Source of the DNA: Amycolatopsis eburnea
GTDB taxonomy: Bacteria; Actinomycetota; Actinomycetes; Mycobacteriales; Pseudonocardiaceae
DNA length: 64,000 nucleotides
Direction of reading: 5' to 3'
Assembly: GCF_003937945.1 (NCBI RefSeq)
Contig: NZ_RSEC01000036.1
Location: 868,001 to 932,000, forward strand
Shown here: positions 38,121-45,521 of the stretch, one piece after another
Layout: each line of letters starts with the position of its first letter
Numbering within the stretch: position 1 is the stretch's first letter
Translations under genes and position numbers: made by a program
The notes under the pieces: model-generated
The model's database searches: none
Seen by the model: the letters and a program-made list of their open reading frames with translations, nothing else
What the model was told of the DNA's origin: nothing

Positions 38121-38591
38121 TCACTCGTTCGTGGATCCGGTGAGGTTCGCCGTCGACTCGTGGGTGAGGGTCGTCGCCGCCTCGACGAAACCGATGATCG
38201 TCCGGAGTTCGTCGTCGGTGTAGCGGTCGCAAAGCTCGTACATGCCCTTGACCAGGTGGTCCCACAGGTGCACGCCGCTCGCGATGGCCTGCTCGTCCAG
38301 CGCGATCAGCACCCGGCGGCGGTCGTCGGGGTGCGGGCGGCGGTCGACGATGCCCTTGCGCTCCAGCCGGTCGATCATCGCCGTCACGGAGGCGGGCGCG
38401 AGCCCGGACAGGCGCGCGAGCTCCTTCGGCGTCTGCGGGCCGAAGCGCGCGAGGTAGTCGAGGACCTTGCTCTCCACCGCCGACAGCCCGCGGGTCTCGG
38501 AGATCGCCGTGTGGAACATGACCGTCTCGGTCGACAGCTCCCGCGACCTGAGCAGGACTTTCTCGACCAGCTGCGCACGCTCGCTTGACAC
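38121..38591 (-). CDS. MarR-family regulator divergent from a flavin monooxygenase
   Basis: 156 residues from GTG 38591. A longer in-frame extension to 38951 runs across the monooxygenase and is rejected. The HTH is PKELARLSGLAPASVTAMIDRLERKG with wing RRPHPDDRRRVLIALDEQ. It faces a FAD monooxygenase gene with 73 nt between starts, the standard layout for a ligand-sensing repressor of a degradative or detoxifying oxygenase. An inverted repeat at 38614-38635 lies between them. Confidence 0.9.
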   Translation of the reverse strand: MSSERAQLVEKVLLRSRELSTETVMFHTAISETRGLSAVESKVLDYLARFGPQTPKELARLSGLAPASVTAMIDRLERKGIVDRRPHPDDRRRVLIALDEQAIASGVHLWDHLVKGMYELCDRYTDDELRTIIGFVEAATTLTHESTANLTGSTNE

Positions 38592-38613
38592 GGGCCTCAG
38601 CCTAGCGCACTCT

Positions 38614-38635
38614 TTAGTTCGACAGAACGAATTAG
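38614..38635. promoter_or_regulatory. candidate MarR operator between divergent genes
   Basis: TTAGTTCG-ACAGAA-CGAATTAG: 8-bp arms, six of eight pairs matching, in an AT-rich window between the MarR and monooxygenase starts. Confidence 0.45.
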
Positions 38636-38664
38636 TTTCTAAGAGATTCGAGGGGACGAACGAG

Positions 38665-39858
38665 ATGACACGGGCACTGATCATCGGGGGCGGCATCGCG
38701 GGCACGATCACGGCCATCGCCCTGCACGAGGCCGGGCACGAGCCGGTGCTGTTCGAGGCGTACGACCGCGGCGCGGAAGGCGTCGGCGCGTTCCTGACCC
38801 TGGCGGTGAACGGCCTGGACGCCCTGCTCCCGCTGGGCCTGAAGGACGTCGTCCGGCGCACGGGCTTCGACTCGCCGCGGATGTCGATCGGGCTCGGCGA
38901 CGGCACCCGGCTCGCCGAATTCTCCTTGGGCGGCGCGCTGCCGGACGGCACCGTGAGCCAGACCGTGCTGCGCTCCGAGCTCTACGTCGCCCTGCGCGAC
39001 GAGGCCGCGCGGCGCGGCATCCACGCCGGGTACGGCAAGCGCCTGATCGGCGCGAGCCAGACGGACACGCACGTCAGAGCCGACTTCTCCGACGGCTCGC
39101 ACGCCGAGGGCGACCTCCTGATCGGCGCCGACGGCCTCCGCTCGCGGGTCCGCACGGTCATCGACCCGGACGCGCCGTCGCCACGGTACGTCCCCTTGCT
39201 GAACACCGGCGGGTTCGCCGAAGGACTGGCGCTGCCGGACGAGCCCGGGGTGCTGAACATGGTGTTCGGCAAGCGAGTCTTCTTCTGCCACGTCGTGAGC
39301 CCGGACGGCCGCGTCTGGTGGTTCGCGAACCCGGCCCGCAAGACCGAGCCGACCGCGTCCGAACTGGCCGGGCTCGCCGGGGAGAAGCTGCGCGCCGAAC
39401 TCCTGGACCTGGTGTCCCGCGACCGGACGCCGGCCACCGAGATCATCCGCGCCACGCGGGAGCTCTACCCGGCGTGGCCGACGTACGACTTCCCGTCGGT
39501 CCCGGTCTGGCACCGCGGCCGCATGGTGATCATCGGCGACGCGGCGCACGCGACGTCACCGGCGGCCGGCCAGGGCGCGTCGATGGCCATCGAAGACGCC
39601 GTCACGCTGGCCAAGTGCCTCCGCGACGTGCCGGAGGTCCCGCACGCCCTCGCCACCTACGAGGGCCTGCGGCGCGAGCGCGTCGAAGCGGTCGTCGCGG
39701 CCGGCAAGCGCAACGGCGAGCAGAAGGTGATCGGCCCGGTCGGCCGCGTGGTGCGCGACTTCTTCATCAAGCGGGCGTTCTCGAAGCCGTTCGACGAGGA
39801 CCCGAACGCCTTCATGTGGGACCACCGCATCGACTGGAACGCGAAGGTCGCGGCCTAG
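38665..39858 (+). CDS. FAD-dependent monooxygenase (PHBH-fold)
   Basis: A 397-residue flavin hydroxylase. The FAD ADP-binding motif is at the N-terminus ([27 protein letters not shown]). The second NAD(P)H/FAD motif region is [16 protein letters not shown] and the third FAD motif is [27 protein letters not shown] 38665 with GAGGGG 10 nt upstream removes an upstream in-frame extension. Likely reaction: NAD(P)H- and oxygen-dependent hydroxylation of an aromatic substrate, possibly a xenobiotic or antibiotic (the family includes rifampicin- and tetracycline-modifying enzymes). The substrate is unknown. Confidence 0.9.
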   Translation: MTRALIIGGGIAGTITAIALHEAGHEPVLFEAYDRGAEGVGAFLTLAVNGLDALLPLGLKDVVRRTGFDSPRMSIGLGDGTRLAEFSLGGALPDGTVSQTVLRSELYVALRDEAARRGIHAGYGKRLIGASQTDTHVRADFSDGSHAEGDLLIGADGLRSRVRTVIDPDAPSPRYVPLLNTGGFAEGLALPDEPGVLNMVFGKRVFFCHVVSPDGRVWWFANPARKTEPTASELAGLAGEKLRAELLDLVSRDRTPATEIIRATRELYPAWPTYDFPSVPVWHRGRMVIIGDAAHATSPAAGQGASMAIEDAVTLAKCLRDVPEVPHALATYEGLRRERVEAVVAAGKRNGEQKVIGPVGRVVRDFFIKRAFSKPFDEDPNAFMWDHRIDWNAKVAA

Positions 39859-40436
39859 CGCCAGGTGTCGACGCGGTGGAAGTTCTTGTACGCCCGGCTC
39901 GGGGTCGGGCCGCGCTGCCCCTGGTAGCGGGACCCGGCTTCGGTGGAGCCGTACGGGTGCTCGGCCGCGCTCGACAGGCGGAAGATGCAGAGCTGGCCGA
40001 TCTTCATGCCCGGCCAGAGCGTGATCGGCAGGTTGGCGACGTTCGACAGCTCGAGCGTGATGTGCCCGGAGAAGCCGGGGTCGATGAACCCGGCGGTCGA
40101 GTGCGTGAGCAGCCCGAGGCGCCCGAGCGAGGACTTGCCCTCGAGGCGGCCGGCCAGGTCGTCGGCGAGGGTGACGAGCTCGTAGGTCGACCCGAGGACG
40201 AACTCGCCCGGGTGCAGCACGAAGGGTTCATCGCCCTCCTTCTCGACCAGCGACGTCAGCTCGTCTTGCTGCAGCTGCGGGTCGATGTGCGTGTACTTGC
40301 TGTTGTCGAAGACGCGGAAGAACCGGTCGAGCCGGACGTCGATGCTGGACGGCTGGACCATGCCGGCATCGAAGGGGTCGATGCCGAGCCGGCCGGCGTC
40401 GAGCTCTTTGCGGAGGTCACGGTCACTGAGCAGCAC
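39855..40436 (-). CDS. dcd: dCTP deaminase
   Basis: A 193-residue trimeric enzyme converting dCTP to dUTP, perhaps bifunctional to dUMP as in Mycobacterium tuberculosis Dcd. The active-site segments [25 protein letters not shown] and GHITLELSN hold the conserved Ser, Arg and catalytic Glu. GTG is the only suitable start ([12 protein letters not shown]). Its stop codon shares the CTAG tetranucleotide with the stop of the converging monooxygenase gene, so the two genes overlap by 4 nt tail to tail. Confidence 0.95.
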   Translation of the reverse strand: MLLSDRDLRKELDAGRLGIDPFDAGMVQPSSIDVRLDRFFRVFDNSKYTHIDPQLQQDELTSLVEKEGDEPFVLHPGEFVLGSTYELVTLADDLAGRLEGKSSLGRLGLLTHSTAGFIDPGFSGHITLELSNVANLPITLWPGMKIGQLCIFRLSSAAEHPYGSTEAGSRYQGQRGPTPSRAYKNFHRVDTWR

Positions 40437-40459
40437 GCCCGGCAGCCTATCCGGTGGAC

Positions 40460-41653
40460 TCAGGCCACCCGCATGTGCTGCGCGTAGGAGGTATCGGGCG
40501 CGAAGATCTTCTCGAGCCGCTTCACGTACCCACGGCGTCCCGCGCGCCCGATCCGTTCCTGCAGCGCGGTGGCCCCGGGGATGAACCGCCGCACGGTCTC
40601 GGCGGCGAAGTTGACCCCGGCCACCGCGACGATCGCGGCCTGCGCCACGGGATCGTTCGGCAGCTCGAGGAAGTCGGCGTTGGTCTTCCCGAGCACGAGC
40701 CTGCTGATCGACGAGTGCACGGCGACGGAAACGTGCGACAGGACCTTCCCGACCGCCCCGCGCCCCTCTCCGACGGCGGCGTTGGCCTCGACGAGCGCCT
40801 TGGCGAGCCGCTTGGAGTCGTCGTCCGGGATGAACTCGGTGGCGGCGAGCAGCCACAGCAGGCGCCAGGCGTCTTCTTCGGACGTGGGCAGCAGCTCGTC
40901 GTCGACGCCCATGAGCCAGCCGATGTACCGCCAGAGGTGCAGAATGTCGCCGCGCTCGCGGGCGGAGTACCGGAGGCCGAGCAGCTGCGTGCCGAAGACG
41001 TAGACGAGCGAGAAGAGCAGCAGCGTCCCGGCGGTCTGCACCTGGTTGACGGGCCGGTCCCACGCCTCGTAGTCCCAGTCGTCCCGCCCGTTCATGGCGG
41101 CGCGCACGTGGGCGTGCACGAGCCGGATCCGCAGCGCGGAGGCGTACCCCTTCTCCCCGTGCTTGAGCGACCCGGGCGTGGTGACGTCGATCCACCAGGT
41201 GGCGGTCTCGACGAGCCGCCGCGTGGCCTTGTACTCGATCTCCCCGGTCCCGACCAGCGCTTTCGTCGCCCGGGACGCGAGGTAGCCGCCCATCAGCGAC
41301 ATGTCCCCGAGCGGGAAGAGCCCCAGCAACCCGGCCCGCGTGATGGCCCGCGCCCCGCGCTCGAGCCGCTCGTCGTCGACCCAGTACGGCTTGGCGTCGA
41401 CCTGCTCGAAGAACTCCTTGAGCGGCCCGGCCGCGACCGGACCACCGCGCAGCGCGTCCTCGAAGAGCCGCCGCCCCTGCCCCTTCGGCTGCCGCGCCAT
41501 CCACGCGACGACGTCGTCGGCGAGCCGGTCCTGCACCTGCGCGAACTCCCGCAGCCGCGCCACCTGCCGCTCGTCCCCCCGGATGTCCCCGTCGATGAAC
41601 AGCCGCGCCGCGAGCCGGAACCCACCCTGGCGGAACAGCTCGGGCTCCTCCAT
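40460..41653 (-). CDS. MpaB/DUF2236-family oxygenase-like protein
   Basis: A 397-residue, mostly helical soluble protein. The DUF2236 family (which includes the b-type haem rubber oxygenase Lcp and mycophenolic acid protein MpaB) is recognised from [51 protein letters not shown] (conserved helix with His near position 190) and [14 protein letters not shown]. The start at ATG 41653 has GGAGG 5 nt upstream. A near-perfect operator palindrome lies just upstream. Substrate and haem content are not known. It is probably an oxidative enzyme of hydrophobic compounds. Confidence 0.85.
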   Translation of the reverse strand: MEEPELFRQGGFRLAARLFIDGDIRGDERQVARLREFAQVQDRLADDVVAWMARQPKGQGRRLFEDALRGGPVAAGPLKEFFEQVDAKPYWVDDERLERGARAITRAGLLGLFPLGDMSLMGGYLASRATKALVGTGEIEYKATRRLVETATWWIDVTTPGSLKHGEKGYASALRIRLVHAHVRAAMNGRDDWDYEAWDRPVNQVQTAGTLLLFSLVYVFGTQLLGLRYSARERGDILHLWRYIGWLMGVDDELLPTSEEDAWRLLWLLAATEFIPDDDSKRLAKALVEANAAVGEGRGAVGKVLSHVSVAVHSSISRLVLGKTNADFLELPNDPVAQAAIVAVAGVNFAAETVRRFIPGATALQERIGRAGRRGYVKRLEKIFAPDTSYAQHMRVA

Positions 41654-41669
41654 GCTCACCTCCGAGGTC

Positions 41670-41685
41670 GACAACAAGTGTTGTC
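41670..41685. promoter_or_regulatory. palindromic operator before the MpaB-like gene
   Basis: GACAACA-AG-TGTTGTC is a perfect 7-bp inverted repeat with a 2-nt spacer, 17-32 nt upstream of the MpaB-like ATG. This size and symmetry suit a TetR-type repressor. No regulator gene is adjacent. Confidence 0.6.
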
Positions 41686-41760
41686 ACTTGACGCGCCGAC
41701 GTCAAGGAGGGAGGGGTCTGGACAAGGGGATCACGCCGCCGTGTATGCTGGCGACGCACT

Positions 41761-41831
41761 GCGGATGTAGTTCAATGGTAGAACATCAGCTTCCCAAGCT
41801 GAATACGCGGGTTCGATTCCCGTCATCCGCT
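41761..41831 (+). tRNA. tRNA-Gly (anticodon CCC)
   Basis: 71 nt with a full cloverleaf. The acceptor stem is GCGGATG/CATCCGC, followed by a D arm around GTTCAATGGTAGAAC. The anticodon stem TCAGC/GCTGA encloses loop TTCCCAA (anticodon CCC, reading GGG). The T arm is CGGGT-TCGATTC-CCG, with discriminator T. CCA is not encoded. The 3' end overlaps the last codons of the converging sigma-factor gene. Confidence 0.97.
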
Positions 41832-43049
41832 CTCACCGGAACCCCGGGCATTCCGCCCGGGGTTTTCGCTTTCCAGCCGAGCCCGCAATTCCGCCGCGTG
41901 CGCCTCCGGCAATCCCGTTTCCACCGCCCGTTCCAACGCCGCGAAAGCCGACGGCGAACCCAAGCGGTGCAACAACTCCGCGCGCGAAGCGTGCCACCAC
42001 GGGTAATCCGCCAAATCCGGCAACGCGTCCACCAATGCCAGGACCGCCGACGGTCCATCGCGTTCCGCGACCGCGGCCGCGCGGTTCAAGCGGACCACCG
42101 GGGTGTCCTGGATCGACAACAGCACGTCGTACCAGGAAATCACCGCGTCCCAGTTCGTCTCCGCGTACGACGGCGCCAGGTCGTGGCACGCCGCGATCGC
42201 CGCCTGGACCACGTACGGGTTGGGGACCGCCGGGGTTCGGCGCAGGCCCACGCCGACCAGCTCGACGCCCTCCTTGATCAGCTCGAAGTCCCACGTCGAA
42301 CGGTCCTGGTCGGCCAGCAGCACCGGCACGTCCCCGGCGAACCGGGCCGGGCGGCGGGCGTCCTGCAACAACACCAAGGCCAACAAGCCCAGCGCCGTCG
42401 GCTCGTCCGGCATCAGCGACGCCAGCAACCGGGCCAGCCGGACGGCCTCGTCGAGCAGGGAAACGCGGCCCGTGTAGCCCTCGTTGAAGATCAAGTACAC
42501 CGTCGACGCCACGCCGGACAGGCGCAGGGGCAGCTCCGAAGCCGCGGGCACCCGGTACGGGATCCGCGCCTGGGCGATCTTCTGCTTCGCGCGCGTCAGG
42601 CGCTTCGCCATCGTCGCTTCGGGGACCAGGAGCCCGCGAGCCACCTCCGCGGTCGACAAACCGCCAAGGGTCCGAAGCGCCAAAGCCACCTGGGCGTCCA
42701 GCGACAACGCCGGGTGGCAGCACGTGAACACCAGCCGCAGGAGGTCGTCGCGGACCGAAACCGGGTCGGGGAACGGGTCGATGGCCGGCATCGCGTCCAC
42801 CTCCTTCCCGAGGCGCTTCGCTTCGCGGCGGACGACGTCGACCGCGCGGCGGCGGGCCGCCACCAGGAGCCAGGCGCGGGGGTTGGCGGGGACGCCGTCG
42901 CGCGGCCACGTCTCCAGCGCGCGCACGACGGCGTCCTGGACCGCGTCCTCGGCCAGGTCGACGCTGCCGGTGACGCGGACCAGCGTGGCCAGCACCCGGG
43001 TGCCCTCGTCCCGGACCAGCCGCGCGACCGCGTCCCCGGCGTCGGTCAC
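41823..43049 (-). CDS. ECF42-type RNA polymerase sigma factor with C-terminal TPR-like extension
   Basis: A 408-residue protein. Sigma region 2 is in the first 90 residues (DLAEDAVQDAVVRALETWPRDG, PRAWLLVAARRRAVDVVRRE). Region 4 follows (LSTAEVARGLLVPEATMAKRLTRAKQKI). A 230-residue helical C-terminal extension typical of ECF42 contains FNEGYTG, NRAAAVAE and LLHRLG. The GTG start overlaps the stop of the YCII/DGPF gene (GTGA), the diagnostic partner of ECF42. No anti-sigma factor is seen. Control is thought to lie in the extension. The C-terminus is encoded by the tRNA terminator and tRNA 3' end. Confidence 0.92.
   Translation of the reverse strand: MTDAGDAVARLVRDEGTRVLATLVRVTGSVDLAEDAVQDAVVRALETWPRDGVPANPRAWLLVAARRRAVDVVRREAKRLGKEVDAMPAIDPFPDPVSVRDDLLRLVFTCCHPALSLDAQVALALRTLGGLSTAEVARGLLVPEATMAKRLTRAKQKIAQARIPYRVPAASELPLRLSGVASTVYLIFNEGYTGRVSLLDEAVRLARLLASLMPDEPTALGLLALVLLQDARRPARFAGDVPVLLADQDRSTWDFELIKEGVELVGVGLRRTPAVPNPYVVQAAIAACHDLAPSYAETNWDAVISWYDVLLSIQDTPVVRLNRAAAVAERDGPSAVLALVDALPDLADYPWWHASRAELLHRLGSPSAFAALERAVETGLPEAHAAELRARLESENPGRNARGSGESG
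41842..41866 (+). terminator. intrinsic terminator of the tRNA-Gly gene
   Basis: A perfect 8-bp stem CCCCGGGC/GCCCGGGG with loop ATTCC is followed by TTTT, beginning 11 nt after the tRNA. It lies inside the coding region of the converging sigma factor. Confidence 0.93.
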
Positions 43050-43396
43050 TTGCCGAAGTCGACGACCGGCCGGACCTCGATCGCGCCGTCCCAGGCGCCC
43101 GGGATCTGCGCCGCGACCTTGACGGCTTCGTCGAGGTCGGCGCATTCGAGCAGGTAGAAGCCGGTCAGGGCTTCCTTGGTCTCCGCGTACGGGCCGTCGC
43201 TGGTGACGATGTCGCCGCCCTTGCCGCCGGTGACGCGGACCGTCGTCGCGGTCGCCGTCGGGTACAGCGCCGCGCCGCCGCGGATGACGGCCTGCGCGGC
43301 CGCGCCGAACTCGTTGTAGTCCTCCAGCAACGGGGCGGCCTCGGGCTTGGTCGGGTCGACGTCGGAGGCGTAGATGAACGCGGCGTACTGGGGCAT
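43046..43396 (-). CDS. YCII/DGPF-domain protein, partner of ECF42
   Basis: A 116-residue ferredoxin-like protein. The name-giving motif appears as SDGPYAETKEALTGFYLLEC, followed by DEAVKVAAQIPGAWDGAIEVRPV. DGPF proteins are the regular targets and neighbours of ECF42 sigma factors and are implicated in stress responses, but their reaction is unknown. ATG start with GAGGAG upstream. A weak TGTC/CGTC-type promoter may lie at 43449-43477 on the minus strand. Confidence 0.92.
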   Translation of the reverse strand: MPQYAAFIYASDVDPTKPEAAPLLEDYNEFGAAAQAVIRGGAALYPTATATTVRVTGGKGGDIVTSDGPYAETKEALTGFYLLECADLDEAVKVAAQIPGAWDGAIEVRPVVDFGK

Positions 43397-43448
43397 GGCT
43401 GCTCCTCACAGGTCCTCAACCGGCGCCGATCGCCGGCTCTCACTGTAA

Positions 43449-43477
43449 GGACGAACGGCGCCGGCGTCGCCGGGACA
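43449..43477 (-). promoter_or_regulatory. possible ECF-type promoter of the DGPF-sigma pair
   Basis: On the minus strand TGTCCC is followed after 18 nt by CGTCC. ECF41/42 promoters commonly show TGTC and CGTC-like elements. The match is short and should be treated as a suggestion. Confidence 0.25.
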
Positions 43478-43496
43478 ACCGCGCCGGACTTTTTTC

Positions 43497-44147
43497 TCAG
43501 CCCTCGACGAGCTCCCACTCGGCGTCCGGGGTGGCGCGGTCGTAGACCTGGCCGGGCGCGGCCTTCAGCACCGTGCGGACGTCCGGGTACAGGTTCGCGA
43601 CGTGCTCCAGTTCCAGGCCTTCGACCTCGAAGTCCTCCGCTTCCGGGACCTCGAACCCGACGAACAGCCACGTGCCGTCCGGCTCGCGGACGACCTGGCG
43701 GACCGCGCGCAGCGGCTGCTGCGGACCCGTCGGGATCTCCGTCAAGCCGCTGCTGATCTGGGCTTCGTCGTCCGGCGAGCCTTCGAACTCCCACGCCGCG
43801 CGCCGCTGGGCCAGCAGCCGGATGTCCTCGTCTTCGTCGTCCGAACCGGTCACCGACGACAGCAGCCAGGTGCGGCGCTCGGGGTCCCAGTCGGCGGCCA
43901 TGCCCGTCGGGAGGCCGGCCAGCGCGCCCAGCTGGGGCAGCAGCTCGACGGCTTCGCGCAGCGACATCTTCCCGAAGCTTTCGCGGTTGACCACCACGTC
44001 GTCCGACAGCTCGGTGCCGTCGCTGATGAAGAAGTCGTCCTCGTCGTCCAGTACGACGAAACCCAGCGCGTCCGGGTCGTTGACCAGAGCCAGTGCGATG
44101 ATCACCGGCGCTTCCGGGTCCTGGCGCAGCGGCCATGCGGTCGACAT
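43497..44147 (-). CDS. conserved hypothetical acidic protein
   Basis: A 216-residue, very acidic cytoplasmic protein (long runs of Asp and Glu such as VLDDEDDFF and GSDDEDEDIRLL). There is no membrane segment, signal or recognised motif. I choose ATG 44147, which has GGTGGG at normal spacing; an ATG at 44156 is possible. Good coding bias. It faces the flavin-oxidoreductase gene at 44254. I do not recognise a family. Confidence 0.7.
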   Translation of the reverse strand: MSTAWPLRQDPEAPVIIALALVNDPDALGFVVLDDEDDFFISDGTELSDDVVVNRESFGKMSLREAVELLPQLGALAGLPTGMAADWDPERRTWLLSSVTGSDDEDEDIRLLAQRRAAWEFEGSPDDEAQISSGLTEIPTGPQQPLRAVRQVVREPDGTWLFVGFEVPEAEDFEVEGLELEHVANLYPDVRTVLKAAPGQVYDRATPDAEWELVEG

Positions 44148-44253
44148 GCGCAACATCCCACCATCGGCGCGGTGCGGGCGGGGAGCCGGGGTCACCCGAT
44201 CGACTAATTCATCGGTTGTTGATTATTTCCCCGAGCGGGACCACCATGGGGCC

Positions 44254-44631
44254 ATGGTGCTCTCCAAGCGAGTCGCCCGCTTCAACCGCGTCGCGACCAA
44301 CCAGGTCCTCAAGCACGTCGCCGGCTGGGCCCCCGGCTTCGCCATCGTCGTCCACAAGGGACGGAAGTCCGGCCGCGAGTTCCGCACGCCGGTCAACGTC
44401 TTCCGCACGAAGGACGGCTTCGTCGTCGCGCTGACCTACGGGCCCGCCGCCGACTGGGTGAAGAACGTGCTCGCCGCCGGCCGCTGCACGCTCGTCTTCC
44501 GGCGGAAAAATGTCGGCGTGCACGGCGCCGAGCTCGTGCATGATGAGTCGCGGCAGGCCATGCCGGTGCCGATCCGGCAGGTGCTCGGCCTGCTGGACGT
44601 CCACGACTTCCTGCTGCTGAAGCGGGACTAG
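44254..44631 (+). CDS. deazaflavin-dependent nitroreductase family protein (DUF385/Ddn-like)
   Basis: A 125-residue split-barrel protein: VVHKGRKSGREFRTPVNVFRTKDGFVVALTYG, DWVKNVLAAGRCTLVFRRK and VLGLLDVHDFLLL. These are hallmarks of the F420H2-dependent Ddn/FDOR-B group common in actinobacteria. The likely cofactor is F420. The substrate is unknown. Start ATG 44254; the ribosome site is weak. A GNAT gene starts 8 nt after its stop. Confidence 0.88.
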   Translation: MVLSKRVARFNRVATNQVLKHVAGWAPGFAIVVHKGRKSGREFRTPVNVFRTKDGFVVALTYGPAADWVKNVLAAGRCTLVFRRKNVGVHGAELVHDESRQAMPVPIRQVLGLLDVHDFLLLKRD

Positions 44632-44639
44632 GGGGAGAA

Positions 44640-45167
44640 GTGCTCGAAGGCGAACTCGTCCGGCTGCGCGCGCTCGAGCCGGAGGACGCCGACAAGATCC
44701 ACGGCTGGGTGCACGACCCCGAAGTCGGCCGGTGGATGGTCAACGACCACCCGCGCTCGCTCGCACAACTCCGCAAGAAAGCCGAAGAACGCCCGGTCAA
44801 CAGCTACGAGCTCGTCGTCCTCGGCATCGAGGCCGACGGCAAGCTCATCGGCATCGTCGACCTCCGGGACGCCGTGCCCGAGATCGGCAACGCCGAACTG
44901 GACATCTACATCGGCGACGCCGACTACCGCAACGGCGGCGGCTACGGCACCGAAGCCCTGCGCCTGATGTGCCGCTACGGCTTCAACTCCATGCGGCTGC
45001 ACATGATCACGCTCTGGGTGGTCGCCGAGAACGAGCGCGCGCGGCACGTCTACCGCAAGGTCGGGTTCGCCGAGGACGGCCGCCACCGCGAGGCGTTCGT
45101 CGCGGCCGACGGCCGGCGGCACGACATGATCCTGATGAGCATGCTCAAGGGCGAACTCAAGTGGTGA
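44640..45167 (+). CDS. GNAT N-acetyltransferase (RimJ/RimL type)
   Basis: 175 residues from GTG 44640 with GGGGGAG upstream. It opens with GELVRLRALEPEDAD, typical of RimJ/RimL-like enzymes, and has the acetyl-CoA loop YRNGGGYGTEALRLMCRYGF and the end strand VVAENERARHVYRKVGFAEDGR. It probably acetylates a protein N-terminus or a small amine. It overlaps the convergent YjbR gene by 11 nt. Confidence 0.9.
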   Translation: MLEGELVRLRALEPEDADKIHGWVHDPEVGRWMVNDHPRSLAQLRKKAEERPVNSYELVVLGIEADGKLIGIVDLRDAVPEIGNAELDIYIGDADYRNGGGYGTEALRLMCRYGFNSMRLHMITLWVVAENERARHVYRKVGFAEDGRHREAFVAADGRRHDMILMSMLKGELKW

Positions 45168-45483
45168 GCCGCCGGGGTGCCCGCAGCCGCCACGCCTCTT
45201 CGAGCAGCTCGCGCAGCTGATCGACGTCGACCTTGTCGAGGTCGACGATCACCATTCCGTGCCCGTCGTAGTGCGGGGTCGTGAAGAAGGCCGCGTCGCC
45301 GGAATCCAGCAACGCGGCCTTCTCGTCGAGCCCGCACAGCACGACCAGGCCGCCCTCGGCCTCGGTGCGCAGCCGCGCGAACCCCTTGCCCGCCACCTTC
45401 AGCGCGGGCGTGCGGTACCAGGTCGACGCCTCGACCTCGGGGAGTCCCGAGGCCAGGCGGACGACTTCTTCCCAAGTCGGCAT
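45157..45483 (-). CDS. MmcQ/YjbR family DNA-binding-fold protein
   Basis: A 108-residue protein with the CyaY-like MmcQ/YjbR fold: WEEVVRLASGLPEVEASTWYRTPALKVAGKGFARL, then the L-x-D-E-K-x-A region and a W-x-x-x-A-P-R-R-L end. The role of this family is unclear. ATG 45483 is chosen; longer upstream frames have no ribosome site. It is a single gene between convergent and co-directional neighbours. Confidence 0.88.
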   Translation of the reverse strand: MPTWEEVVRLASGLPEVEASTWYRTPALKVAGKGFARLRTEAEGGLVVLCGLDEKAALLDSGDAAFFTTPHYDGHGMVIVDLDKVDVDQLRELLEEAWRLRAPRRLTT

Positions 45484-45521
45484 GGGTCCATTGTCGACCC
45501 GGCGTCTTGGAAAAAGCGGAC

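Noticed and set aside
35151..38588. A 1145-codon plus-strand frame and an 1101-codon minus frame across the repeat protein
   Set aside because: Both are shadows of the 11-repeat secreted protein, whose frame has a signal peptide and regular repeats.
38592..38951. A long N-terminal extension of the second MarR regulator
   Set aside because: It would run through the promoter and the divergent monooxygenase gene. A 156-residue MarR from GTG 38591 is the normal family size.
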